From: Baylisascaris procyonis
Taxonomy: Eukaryota; Nematoda; Chromadorea; Rhabditida; Ascarididae
DNA: 64,000 bases
Direction of reading: 5' to 3'
NCBI GenBank assembly: GCA_037389465.1
Contig: JAZARR010000204.1
Coordinates: forward strand, 689,501-753,500
In this document: piece after piece, positions 50,641 through 62,239 of the stretch
Numbering within the stretch: the stretch's first letter is position 1
How the letters are laid out: every line of letters begins with the position of its first letter
Notes under the pieces: model-generated
Seen by the model: only the letters and a program-made list of their open reading frames with translations
Database searches by the model: none
Told to the model about the DNA's origin: nothing
Position numbers and translations under genes: made by a program

Positions 50641-53600
50641 ATGTTTTGATGGACTATTTCTAGATTTCAAGTTGGTATTTATTTGTTACGAAATTTTTGA
50701 GTAAATAAGGGAATTTCGATTAATTTACTGCTTTATTTAACTCTCGAAAATTAAAATATTTACTCAATAAGTATTTAATTGAGGTGATTAGATTAAGTTA
50801 AAGAGTCTCTAATTGTTTTGTTGCTTTTACTTGAAATTGCATTTACTATAGAAAGTTTAGCGAGCTATGACGACAATTCGCGACTAAGTTTTTAATATTA
50901 TTGTTTTCTATACGAATAGAGCTCGGATAACGTTATACGAGTGACCAATGCTTCGTCCACTTTGAGTATATTGAGGTCACCTATTTGTAGGTGAGTTGAT
51001 TTCGAGTGACCAATGAATTTGAATAGTGAAAAGGGTCATTCTTCATGTGAATAAGTATAAATTCTTACGTATTGTCGACGATGAATTGAAAAATTTTTGC
51101 GGTTTTTTTGATTTCACTTTGGATGTTTTTTTTGTAATACTTTATTTCCGCCATTTAAACATTCGTTCATTTAATGTCTCAAAAATGAATTTATTTTTTT
51201 CAACATTTAAAAGCTGAAATTGTCTGTTACTCCTCTTTAATTTAATTCAATGTATTTCATAGAAACGATCAATTTTATGGTTTGTGATTGTCGAATGATT
51301 CACTTAATATTCTTTTACATTTGCCTAGATTTTTTCTTATGCAAATTTTGGCTATCATAGGCGATCATTGGCTTTTTATTTTATATGCAAATTTGGGATG
51401 GAGAATAGTGACTAGAGGGAAGATTCTTTTTTTTTACTGGTCCAGATTGCGATGAAATTGGTATTAGGTTTTTATGATGTGCTTTATGCTCATTACTTCA
51501 TTTCATCTCTCCTCATCGTATTCCTTCCTTCTTCTAATCTTCCACTGTCCTCTCCTGTCCTTGTCTTCCCGCTGTTACGCTCCTTCTTTCTTTCTCATTT
51601 CCCTCCGTCAGGCTCCTTTCTCCTTCTTATCTGCTTCTCCTCAGGCTCCTTCTTCCTTCCCAACCCTGTCCCCCCATCCCCCCCCCCGTCTTGCAATCAG
51701 ATTCGAAGAGAAATAGTTTTGTTGCTGTTTAACTATATTTCACTCACTTATCCCTTCATAACCCTCAAATTACAATTGTATCATACAAGTGAATATCAAT
51801 GGAATGCACTATTTGTGAGTTGCACTCTCATGCAACAGTAATGATGTATCGCCTCATTTCTCTATATGAAATGAATGCGTTTTGCTTTTTTTTTTTAAAT
51901 ATTTTCTTTAGTAATTAAATTCTACAATTTTATACATCGTTTCGCATTGCGTTCGTTTTTTATTGTATTGATTCACGAATGATGCCAATTGGAAGTGGTT
52001 TTTGAGTGTGACGTTGAATAATGCGGCCGAAATGCAGACCCATTTGCTCGGTGGTATATTGTGAGAGAAGGGGGATTGAAGAGAGAAGAGGGAGTTCAAG
52101 TTGTATTAAGGAGGGGGGAAGGGGAGAGGGAGATCAAGTTTTATTGGAGAGGTGATGAGAAGGAAGGAGGGAGGTCAAGCTGAATTCTTTAACAAATGCT
52201 GGAAAAGGCTGATTATCCTGGATGAAGTCTAAGTTTGATTCCATATCCAGACTTTTCGTTTATAAGGTATTCCCATATCCTCTATGAGATATAAAATTGA
52301 ATGGTTCTTACTGGTACGATTCTTTCGCTCTTCAACGTCTTTTTGTGTTCATAGTGAATAATGCGCTATGAATTGTTTATTGAAAGCTTGAAATTAAAGT
52401 TGATTGTGATTGAATTTGATATGGATTAGAGAATTAGCGTTGAGTGAAGTGTTCAGCATTCACCGCAATTAGATAGAAAATGGCTGTTATTTAAAGAATA
52501 TTGTAAATTTTTTTTGATGTTTAGTCACATTTACAGTTGTTTAATAACCTCTTTGAATCCAATTACGTCGTATTTTTTACCCGTTTTGCAGCAGTATGAG
52601 ACAATTTGCATAGGCGAATTTCCATTTTTCTTACCTTTAAAATTTTATGCGTAAAAAATTTGAATATAAAGGAAACGAGCGGTTTTTTTTTAGATTTTAG
52701 ATCGTGAAAAATATGAATGTGTTTTTCTTCTTATATCATTCATTTCTCGTTCACGATACTTTGTTGGTCGCTTCAAGAGACTCTTAAAAGGCATACGAGA
52801 ATATTGTGATAAGGTATTTTTGTAACCACCGGAAAGTAAATATTACTTTCGTTTTCCGTTTATGATTGTTGAAAATTGGTGGCAATACTAGGCAAAGAAA
52901 CTAGCATGATATTGCACTTTTAGAGGTTTTATTTATTTATTTTTATTTTTATTTATTTATTCATTTATTTATTTATTTTTTGAGGAATGATTGCATCATG
53001 AGAAAGTTATATTGCCTAATGAATATTATAAGTTAAGTTTAGAATTGGAGATAGTTACTGAAGTTTGAAGAGTATATAGAGGATTTTATAGGCGATTCGT
53101 TGGAGGGAAGGGAATGAGGGGGAGGGAATGGAATTTTTAGTGATTTAACTTCCGCTGGAACTTGTTTAGCAACGAAACTTTGGCAAAATTTGCATAAAAG
53201 GAGTTACATCTATGTTCCCCGCCTTCTTTTCTCTTAGTTCATTGCAGCTTTAGATTACTAGAATTCATATTTTCATTCCCACTTACTGGGAAAATTTCAC
53301 TGCGTGGGAAGTTTATTCATCTTTAAACCAACTTTGCAGTTAAATCAAAATAGTAAGTTAAACTGTTATAAGGCACTGTAGGATATTTTTCGCATGGATT
53401 TAGTCGACAACGATGTTCAAGGCATATAGAAAGAAAAACAAAGTTTAATTTTAAAAAAAAGATAAACCGAAATTCGCGCTTATTTTTGCATCGTTGATCT
53501 ACATTCGACTAAAAGTTTGTAGATCGATTGTCTTTGAGGTATTTGAACAAGAGGAATGATGCATTGGCATTTGTTCTACTAGAGTGTCCTTGACGTAATA

Positions 53601-54539
53601 GGAGGGGAGAAAATAATGTACGATTGCCTCAATAGACATTGAATCTTATTGACGTACGCACTCATGGCCTACCCTTATTGCTGTCGTCTATAGTACTCTA
53701 CAACTAATGCTGTTTTCATCTCGTATATGTGGGATTTATTTTTGCATTGTTTTTATTTTACTTTAATTTTATTTTATGTTTCTTTTAGGATGCATTATAA
53801 AGGTGTGTATTTTTTAATTTAATTTTTGTTACAACTTTATTTCTATCAGGTTCAAATAATAGTGAATATTAATAATTGGTACTTGAAGCTGAGTTAATAG
53901 TGAGGTAGGTATGTGATGCAGATATGTTGTGTTTTTTAAAATTTTCGTTCAATATCTGTAATAACCGCTTTGTTGAATATTAGCTTAGCGTATTGAATTT
54001 GTGTGATGCCCTTAAATTCGCGTATATGATTTATGCACCAGTGAATTTTAATTTTTTTAATAAATATAATTGATTTTCGTTTATGCCAATGTTAGCGGTA
54101 TTGGTAGTGGAATATTTCTTGTCGGTGGAGACCTTATTATTTTTATGAAGTTTTAATTGTGATGATTTGAATGCTTGTGACAATTTGAAGGATTAAATTT
54201 ACTTAATGTTTTATTTGAAATTTTATGATTACCTGTTCGATTTAAAGTATAGGAATTTGTTAAATATGGGGAATTAATTAGTTATGTGGTAGACGAGGAC
54301 TTGAAACCTTTAGTCAGAATTCGTGATATGGGACAATGAATTCAAATCCGAACGGTGCATTTTGTGGGAAATATTAAATTAATTAAAGGTGCATTTATTT
54401 TATTTGATATTTCTGTACAAATTTATTAATACTTTATCTTAGTGGCGCATTTATTGCACGAGAATATTGCTTCGTTGTGTTGGTGGTGCTATTATTGGTT
54501 TCTCAATGATGAGGTTGTATTGGGAGATATAAATTGATG
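50641..54539. other. Gene-free AT-rich stretch
   Basis: No gene recognised. It contains octamers ATGCAAAT at 51339 and 51385 and the reverse at 52604 and 53188; a C/T-rich tract at about 51500-51690 ending in a 10-base poly-C run (51678-51687); purine-rich GGGGAAGGGGAGAGGGAG around 52110-52180; and a TTTA-type microsatellite at 52928-52980. Confidence 0.6.
52928..52980 (+). repeat. (TTTA)n microsatellite
   Basis: ATTTATTTATTTTTATTTTTATT and following units, imperfect. Similar in composition to the centre of the foldback element but with no other similarity around it. Confidence 0.8.
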
Positions 54540-54780
54540 AAAGAGATTTGCAAGCGTTATATGTGAGGCGATGCGAAACGTTCGCTATAAAGCTTCGATG
54601 TTACTCAGCGCGTTGTTTACCGAACGCTTTTCACGCTCTTGCATTCCACGAAAAACAGCTGTCACAAACGCCTACTCGTTTAGCGCCTAACGCTGGCACT
54701 AATCTTCGTTTTGAATTTATTCACCACACACTCAACGCTCTAGAGTGAGTTAGCTCCATTTTGTTGCATCATCAACTCGA
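54540..54780. promoter_or_regulatory. Second GC-richer island (possible regulatory or exon)
   Basis: CG dinucleotides are frequent (GCGATGCGAAACGTTCGC, CAGCGCGTTG, CGAACGCTTTTCACGCTC, GTTTAGCGCCTAACGC) in otherwise AT-rich DNA. A 66-codon + strand frame crosses it but resembles no known protein. It contains ACTCA-N3-CTCTAGAG-TGAGT, an interrupted palindrome at about 54731-54751. Function is unknown; a promoter or 5' untranslated exon of the LASP-type gene about 5 kb downstream is one possibility. Confidence 0.25.
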
Positions 54781-57700
54781 GTTGCGCATTGTTGATTCAC
54801 ATTTATTTGAATAAACTTTGAAGTTTGCTTTAGTCGGATTTATATTTTCTTCGTATATTCTCTAGGGTTGAAAGTCTGTTGCGCTGGATTAGTTAGTACA
54901 AAGGATTTAGTTCTGGGAGGATGATCAAGGTGTGTCATCCTTTTTTTTGTTAGTGATAAATCCATATTGTCTAATATAGAGAATGGAATACTCCATTTGT
55001 CTGCTGCTTCTTCGTTCCCTTCGTTTGCAAAGGGAAAGCTCTTGCTTTTGTTTAATTGTTAGATTGGATCCTCTCTAACTCTCTAGAAATGTCATTTGAA
55101 GTTACATATCATCCACTTAGCAAGGAAATTGGTTTGCAAAATTTTCGAGGCACTATTAACTGTCGATAATTGGTAAAAAAGGTAATGAATCAGGAAGAAT
55201 TCGATAAACCGAGATGTTTTATATACCTGTTGGTCGTATATCTATTGCTTTTTATAAGTAGTTTATAGTTAAAGATATCGAACGATAGGCATAAGGCATC
55301 CGAACGGAGCTTCCTTTCCCAGAGTATTCCCTGTGTAAGAGATTTGTCGAGGCTATCCTTCCCTCAAGGGAAAAGGCATTCTACATGTACTTCCGTGGGA
55401 AAATTTCTGGTTTCTTGCTGGTTCATGTTTTTTCTACTTTTTGAAGGCTCTAATAGTAAAACAAATGAAATAGCCTAAATGGTTGTTAATACTTTTAATT
55501 TTTTTTTTTTGGTAAAGTATGTATTATAAACCGAAAGTAGTGGAAATTCGGTAAAGATAATTGGGTGGCTACGTGAGCGACGACATCTAGGCTGGCGTAT
55601 TTCGATATATGCAAATTTTTTTGCTTATTGAGCTATTATGTTGATGATCACTGGATAAATTTTTATTAAATATGCAAATTTTATTAGATATGCAAATTTA
55701 TTTGTTAGGAAATTAAAAACAACTGATGTGATTGAATGCTATTATTATTTGGTTTTCAATTAGGCATTGAAATGCATATGCACATATATAAGTGAATGTT
55801 GTCTATAAATTAGGTGCATACATATACCCCTATATATGAGTGTATATGCTCATTTTGCTCGCATATTTTCGTACTGAATTACAACTCTTAAATATTTTGG
55901 CAATCGGATTTTCTATATTTTTTGAACGCCATTCAGCGATAGCTCGCCTAATCATTGATTTTGGTAGACGCTAACTAAGCAATTGTTTAGTGGCTTGGCT
56001 ATCATTGCTTACAAATTGCTGCTAGCAGGCCTAGGCTCGGAATTTTTGCCACCGGAAGAATAGAGAGGAGGATCAGTGCTAGGTGAGCATTTATTATGGA
56101 TTATTATATGGTACTCCAAATTACAAGTGGTAATGTTTTTGGATTCCCAAGTTTTTCTACAATATTTTTTTTCTGGGAAGAGAACTGCCTGCTCTTCCCC
56201 CTCCCCCATCCCTCCCTTCGCCCCTTCCTTCCATCGTTACGCAAGAGCCTGACCCACTTTTCATTTCAATTTTTGAATAAATTTTTGTAAGCAAAGCGCA
56301 TAGTTGAAAGCGTTAGAATGCAAATCGATATTATAATGTCTCAGAAAGTCCAACGTATGCAACGTTATCGTTTTGTGTCATCGGGCAAACAAACGGAAAC
56401 ACACATACCTACAAATCAGACACGACATCGCGGCTATAATATTTCAAAAAAAAAAACTCATTTATTTTAAAACGCATAAAAATAGGGCAAAAATTTCCTC
56501 TCTTCGAGGCTGAATAATTTCCATTGATATGGGCAGAGCAGTCGAGATTTTAGCCTATTTTCCTGGTTTAATAGAGCGAATTATAATTCAATATGCTTAT
56601 GCATCGATACGAAAAATATCGATTGTATAACCGAAAAAATGGCCCTTTCTCGGAAATTTTTGATGGAATATTTTAAAAAAATTAAAAAAAAAAATTATAT
56701 ATTTAAAAAATTTTATTATGTTAAAAAATTCCAAGAAATTTTTTATGTAAAAGCAAAGAGAGCGTAGGTAAGGTATAGTAGTGAGAGAAAAAAGTTGTGG
56801 CATTGGGAGAAGAGTTTAGGCATTGAGAAAATTTTTAGGCAACAGATATTACAAACTGACTATGAAGCAGAGCAAAGTTTGCAAATAGATTTTTTTTTCT
56901 TCTCCTCAATTCTCTTCAATAACCCACTTTTATAAATATAGAAACCTAGTGAAGCGGTATAGCAGTAAAGCTAGCTAGCTGTCATGAATTGGAAGCTTTT
57001 TGTGCCAGCCGCTTCATCTGACGAACCGATTTCATAATTTGCAAGCAAAAATAAATTGACGAATAATGCCCCTCTTTCATCGAAAATAACATCATCATCG
57101 ACGATGCGAATATTTTCCAATATATCTGTTTTTCATTTTTGTGATTTTTTTTTGATAAAAAATTAGAATCGTTGGCGTTAAATGATTGAATTTTTCAGGC
57201 TTATTGAAATATTTTTGTAATTTTATAGTGAAATGCTTGAAATATTTGTAATTTTAATGTAAATTTTATAGTAGAGTAAAATATGAGTTCATTGCTAATA
57301 TTAAATAGTAATATTATTTGAATGAAATTACTGAATTGAATAATATTGAAGTAATGAGTTTTTTTTTTACTGAATTGAAAAACCTTGAAGTAACGAGTTT
57401 TCTTTTTTTTTTAATTAAGTGAAGCGAACTTGAATATTCCTATAGAAAGGCGAATTTTTATTAATTTACTTATTATTACATTGTGAAGATGTGGGTGTTA
57501 TGACTAGAAATCGTTCGACTATGACGTTTATAGAGAAGTATGTTGGATGTAAAGCATTGGCCGTTTGCTGCCTATAGTTCTTTTTTTTTCACGCTTTACA
57601 GTATTACAACAATTCTTTTTTGTTATACGTTACTAGAGTTGAAAGCGATGAAGCTTTCAAGCTTACTGTTAATGTTCTCGTGACGCATTCACTTATGCTT

Positions 57701-59640
57701 GCTATTTGCTTTCTTCTGTTTGCTTTTTTTTTCTAGCTTTAAAAATATTTCACTCGGTCTTCATCTTCCCTTGCCTTCCCCTCTTCCCTTTCCCCTTCCC
57801 CTCATCTCTCAATCCTTCCCTTCTAATAGTGTTTCAATAATCGGAAGTCCTTATTGATCTATATCCGCTTGTTCTGGCTAGATTTATGAATATTTATAGT
57901 GTAGTACATGCTTGACGTAAAGTTATTTTCGGTATTTTTATATTTTGCATTGTATGTGCGTGTGGGGGGGGGGGGGGCTCTAAGAAACTGCTTATGGTGG
58001 TGGAAACCATTTTATCTAAAGTATGCACGGAAACCTTTCCGTCCTTACTTTGAAAGCGAACTATGTCAAGGGGAGTTTCCAAAAGAAGTATTATTCATCT
58101 TTGCAGTTCATCCCATCGGCTTGATTCTTTTCGTCCATTTCCGCTTATTGCTTAGTTCAATCGGTGGATATTAGATGGTCAGTGGTCATTTTTCACTGAA
58201 CGATAGTGGATTCATCACTGATATTTAGTAAGCGGGAAACCAATTTGGCTAATTAAGCTTATTCAGACGAAAAAAAGGGGGAAAATCAATCTTTATTGAA
58301 ATTGGGATAGGGAAGATTATAAATGAGTAAAGAAATATACACAAATGGGAAAAAATATGAAAAATTCAACTATTTCAGCAATTATAATTTAATATTCAAT
58401 AAATGATACTCATAATTTATCACGGATTATTAGTATAAATTATTGATGATAGAGAAACCACATAAATGCGTCTATGCACAAATAATAGGAGGGAGGAAAT
58501 AAAAATGCAAGTAAAATCGAGAATAGAGTAATGAAGCTATCCATTTAATGAGAATAATAAAGAACTACTCCTACAGTCAATTAAATATTGGAAAATTCTT
58601 TACTTTTGCGATTCTGTTCAGTATAGGCTAATTGATAAAGGTGGGGTTGATATTCAAGTAAATCAAGAGGCATCCGTAGATCCACCTAAGGTATCGGTTG
58701 AGTTGTCCTCAGATACTATCTTTGGATAGTGTTGAGCATCTGCCGTTTATGTGGTTTTCATAATTCTATATTATAGGTGGGAGGGGCATTTTTGCATCCA
58801 TTTTTTTTTTTGCTCTTTTTCCAATTTTCTCTCATTCATTGAGGGTTTATTCCATCAGCATTTGTCTGCAGACATCTTGTCGCTTAAAGAATGTTTAGTA
58901 GTGCAAATCTCTAATTCTAAGCTTTTCTTATAATCAGGCAAGTTGCTTAGTTCATTTATTGAAAGATTGACTGGGTGAGGCTCTGATCGAGTGGTGAACT
59001 CTATCTATCAATATTTGAGTTCCGGAGCTTTGATTTTTGAGACTCCGGTTGTCAATATTGTTGCTGCAAGGTACTTGTTACAAAAGATTTGAATTTATAT
59101 TGTAATGTGCTAGTTATACGAGGAAAAAATATCGCTGATTCGTTGTATGCAAAGCAAATATCGCGTGAAAATATGGCTTTATTTGTAAAATTTGTATTCG
59201 TTGAGTGAAGCGGCTTAAATTCCCTTATGGGAGAAGGGAAGATTAAAGCAGTGGGACGTTTAAAAATGATAGGCAAGAAATGGGATGTACTAGGGCGGAA
59301 ATACATTTGCAGATACTTAACTAAGGCTTGAGGGCAGAAGCTTTATGAACGATCGAATATTTCGAGGAATTTTATATTTTTTTATAGCGCATGAAATAAA
59401 GTTCTTTAGATGAATTTTTATGTTTGAGAGGAATGAAGTGTCATCCCCTCTTAACTTTGCTTTCATCTTTAATGAAAGTTATTTGAAGATGGGGCAATTG
59501 AAGTGTTCGACAACAACATCGTTTGTATTGAATCATTTTATTGTGTTTTCTTGTCGAAATGACTGCATCGTTTTTTTGTTTGGTTTTTTTCTTCAAAGTG
59601 TATACATTTGAATGAAATATAATGGTATTTGTAGAGTGCG
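54781..59640. other. Gene-free AT-rich stretch upstream of the LASP-type gene
   Basis: No coding gene recognised; it may be 5' flank or 5' UTR intron of the LASP-type gene. It contains three ATGCAAAT octamers within 90 bp (55609, 55672, 55690) and one at 56319; a phrase GGCAAACAAACGGAAACACA near 56390, similar to others in the window; a two-copy 40 bp direct repeat at 57329-57410; a C/T tract at about 57762-57832; and a 14-base poly-G run at 57964-57977. Confidence 0.6.
57329..57410 (+). repeat. Two-copy direct repeat of about 40 bp
   Basis: TACTGAATTGAATAATATTG then AAGTAATGAGTT plus a T-run is followed at once by TACTGAATTGAAAAACCTTG then AAGTAACGAGTT plus another T-rich run. A minor local duplication. 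Confidence 0.7.
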
Positions 59641-59699
59641 GCTGCATTGTGGTCGGGTGGATCGAGGGTAGCGGCTAAGTGCATTCCCGTTCGATCACG

Positions 59700-59774
59700 A
59701 TGAGCAAAATTTGCGCACGTCCCGAATGTGGGAAAACTGTCTACCCGCTAGAGGAATTGAAATGTCTTGATAAG
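59700..59774 (+). CDS. lasp: LASP-type gene coding exon 1
   Basis: 25 codons, [20 protein letters not shown] then KCLDK, holding the first two zinc-binding cysteines. It ends at AAG|GTAAGA, a strong donor, phase 0. The ATG at 59700 follows TCGATCACG. Upstream sequence in the same frame has no other ATG, only a GTG 21 bases earlier. TATTTGTAG about 70 bp upstream could be an acceptor for trans-splicing or for an untranslated exon, but this is unproven. Confidence 0.92.
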
Positions 59775-61897
59775 GTAAGAAATTACCCGTACGTACCCGT
59801 ATATCATAATGGTTTCGGTATTTACATTGTTTGGCACATCATTAATCCTTCCATTATTTTGCACAGTGAAATATCATAAAGCAAATCACATTCATCGTTT
59901 TTCAAATTGTACCTCTGCATGTTGTTCGAATACTAAGATGTTAGCGAAAATTTATATATTTTTATTTTTCATAAATTTCACTCTTTCATTTTCTTCCCTT
60001 CATTTCCCTCTTACCCACCTTCCTAATAGTGAAGATGGATCTTATATGGATGCATTTTTGTCTTCTCGTTGAAATTTCGCTATTTACTTAATTAATTTCC
60101 AGGTATACTAAATGTTGCATCCATTTTATCAGTGCGAATACTTTTTATAATGTTTTTTTTTTGATATTTTCCATAAATTTTCCTCAGTAATATAATTAAT
60201 AAATGTTAAGAAACTTTTAATGATGAATATTTTTATGGTAATTGTCTTTTTTTTCTTCTTTTTTTTCAAAAAAAACTGGAAGTTTATTTTCGCCTCTTGA
60301 ATGACATTATGATGGATAGAGGTAAAAAAATTTTGGAAAAAAAACGGAAAATAAAGACGACATTTTTTTTTCAACAATAATTCTGTAGATAACCACTTTT
60401 AACAATCACTTTTATTTCCAAGAAGTGCTTTCAGAAAAGAAAAGTGCTGTCTTTTATTTTCGAAAAGTTTTGACGATTTGAAGGGGTGAATAAACGTATT
60501 TTTCATCGATTTGAATGAAAATATTCCACTGAATCAGCGGCAATAGTTTGTTTAATTGAATTTTTATGTTTAAAATGCTCTTTGAAATAGTCTTTAGTGC
60601 TTGGGAGATGCTCACCCATTTTCAACGATTGATGAAAAATTAAAAAATTTGCGAAAAAAAAAATTTTTTTTGAGAAAAATGTTTTACTAGAACGGGTGTA
60701 ATTGAATGACCCGCCGGTTTTATAAATGCCAAATTTGCATAATTTAGTAGACATGATGGAATGAAGTGAAAATTAAATCATGAGGAGGGATGGGGGAGAG
60801 GTCAAGGAGCAGAATCGAAGTAATTTTTGGTTTAATTTTAGGTTTTTAGGTTTAGGTTTTGGTGTTTTGCTAGTGGGCCGTTTGCGGGTTTTTAGGTGCT
60901 GAAAATTATGTCTTCTCAGAAGCAAGTAGCATGCATTCTTTTAGATGAGTGATTCAATGGAAGTGTTGACCTGGTGAGGGTTTATGGGTTTTTTCCGGTG
61001 GGTATGGTACTTCTTGTTCCGTGCTTAGTGGTACCAGTTCAAAACCCGTCCTGTTTGCCCCTTATCTTCCCTCATCTTTCGTTCAGCTTAATGAATTGTG
61101 GTCTTTCGTATCCCATTGTTGTATTGAATATAGAATGATATATTTGCTTGGCATATTCGATTCAACAATGTAATTTTAGTTTATGCTGAAGACGATAGTT
61201 GTGGTTCCACATGTTTTTTTTGAAGCTACTCTAAAAAATTACTATAAATTCTTAATTGTGAATAATTTGAGACAAATTTAAATGCATTTATTTAAAAAAA
61301 AATTTTTTTTAAAATAATATATGCTTAAAATTTTATAAAATTTCTACAGAAATAAATTCACGTAGTTGGAAAAATTTTTATTCCATTATGTAAATTTAAA
61401 TGTTTAAATCGTTGATATATATGGAATGATAAGTGATTGTCAGGTATGGCATAAGCAATGTTTCAAATGTTCGGTATGCGGTATGACACTCAGCATGAAG
61501 AACTATAAAGGATACAACAAATTACCCTACTGTGAACCGTTAGTTTCTAATTTCCTTTTTTTTGTTTTTGTTAAAAATTTATTTTTATTGGATCATTTTT
61601 ATATGAACTTACCTTGAATTATTTTTATCGCGACCTATTTTTGCGTTGTGTTGATGCGTAAAAAACCCTTCGTTCCAAGGATTGCTACTTCTCCCTCCCC
61701 GCTTCGTCTTTTTTCCCCCTCTTGTCCCGCTCTTTCTTTATCTTGAGCTTATCTGTATGGTTCCATTGATTTCCTGAACGATACGATATATTGTGAGATA
61801 GTGTTTTTATAGGCATTACCCGAAAACAGTGGCGTCGGTTGTAGTGGACACTCCCGAGATGAGGCGGCTTGCCGAGAATACAAGGTTGCAAAGCCAG
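59700..61897 (+). CDS. lasp: LASP-type LIM protein, first three coding exons (85 residues; 3' part outside window)
   Basis: Joining 59700-59774, 61444-61538 and 61813-61897 (phases 0, 2, 0) gives an N-terminal LIM domain of the LASP/nebulette type. LASP proteins are actin-binding adaptors built of one LIM domain, two nebulin-like repeats and a C-terminal SH3 domain. Zinc ligands visible by residue are C5, C10, H28, C31 for the first finger and C34, C37, C55, H58 for the second. The LASP-typical [10 protein letters not shown] and YCEPHYPK follow. [20 protein letters not shown] begins the first nebulin-like repeat (vertebrate LASP1 has a related V-A-D-T-P-E-x-x-R-L). C5-x4-C10 is wider than the usual C-x2-C. 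The start is the first ATG in frame with the LIM domain. The rest of the repeats and the SH3 domain are not in the window, consistent with a long third intron. Confidence 0.93.
59775..61443 (+). other. LASP-type gene intron 1 (1669 bp)
   Basis: AT-rich, from GTAAGA to GATTGTCAG. Contains A- and T-runs (60241-60375, 60640-60675), a reversed octamer ATTTGCAT (60733), and a TTTAGGTTTTTAGGTTTAGGTT-like run near 60835-60860. No feature with a recognisable function was found. Confidence 0.8.
61444..61538 (+). CDS. lasp: LASP-type gene coding exon 2 (LIM core)
   Basis: Encodes [20 protein letters not shown] then [12 protein letters not shown], i.e. the H-x2-C-x2-C-x2-C centre of the LIM domain and the last cysteine. 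The acceptor is TTGTCAG|GTA. The donor GAACC|GTTAGT leaves two bases of a proline codon that the next exon completes with G, giving CEPHYPK as in LASP proteins. Confidence 0.94.
61539..61812 (+). other. LASP-type gene intron 2 (274 bp)
   Basis: From GTTAGT to TTTTTATAG, with a T-rich start and a pyrimidine-rich stretch (CTTCTCCCTCCCCGCTTCGTC, 61688-61740). No other feature seen. Confidence 0.85.
61813..61897 (+). CDS. lasp: LASP-type gene coding exon 3 (end of LIM, start of nebulin-like repeat)
   Basis: Completes the split proline, then [20 protein letters not shown] and ENTRLQSQ. His58 is the final zinc ligand. The exon ends at CAG|GTTTGTGAG, phase 0, directly after the L-Q-S-Q that in LASP relatives precedes the K-Y/K-x nebulin motif. 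Reading through the donor gives a Phe-rich tail unlike the family, supporting the splice. Confidence 0.92.
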
Positions 61898-62239
61898 GTT
61901 TGTGAGCTTAATCTTTTTTTTAAAAGCTTTTTACGTCCTATCTTTGGGTTGAGAAGACGCTCAAAGATAGCCAAAGTATGTTTTCAGTTGAAACTGCAGG
62001 CTAACCAACGGGGTATCGCCAAAAATGGTTTTTTTTGTATAAATGTTATTAGATGGGAGTAGGGGGTTTGTTCTTAATTATACGGTACTATTGTAATAAT
62101 TTAGATTTCATGTGATTGTATATGATGTTTAGTGACGTACCACCTAGAAGAGCTGTTAAACGTACATTATTCAGAACTAGTTACAAATGGGTGACGAGTT
62201 TTAGTACGCTTTGCGAAGTTTTTTTTGTGACACACTTTT

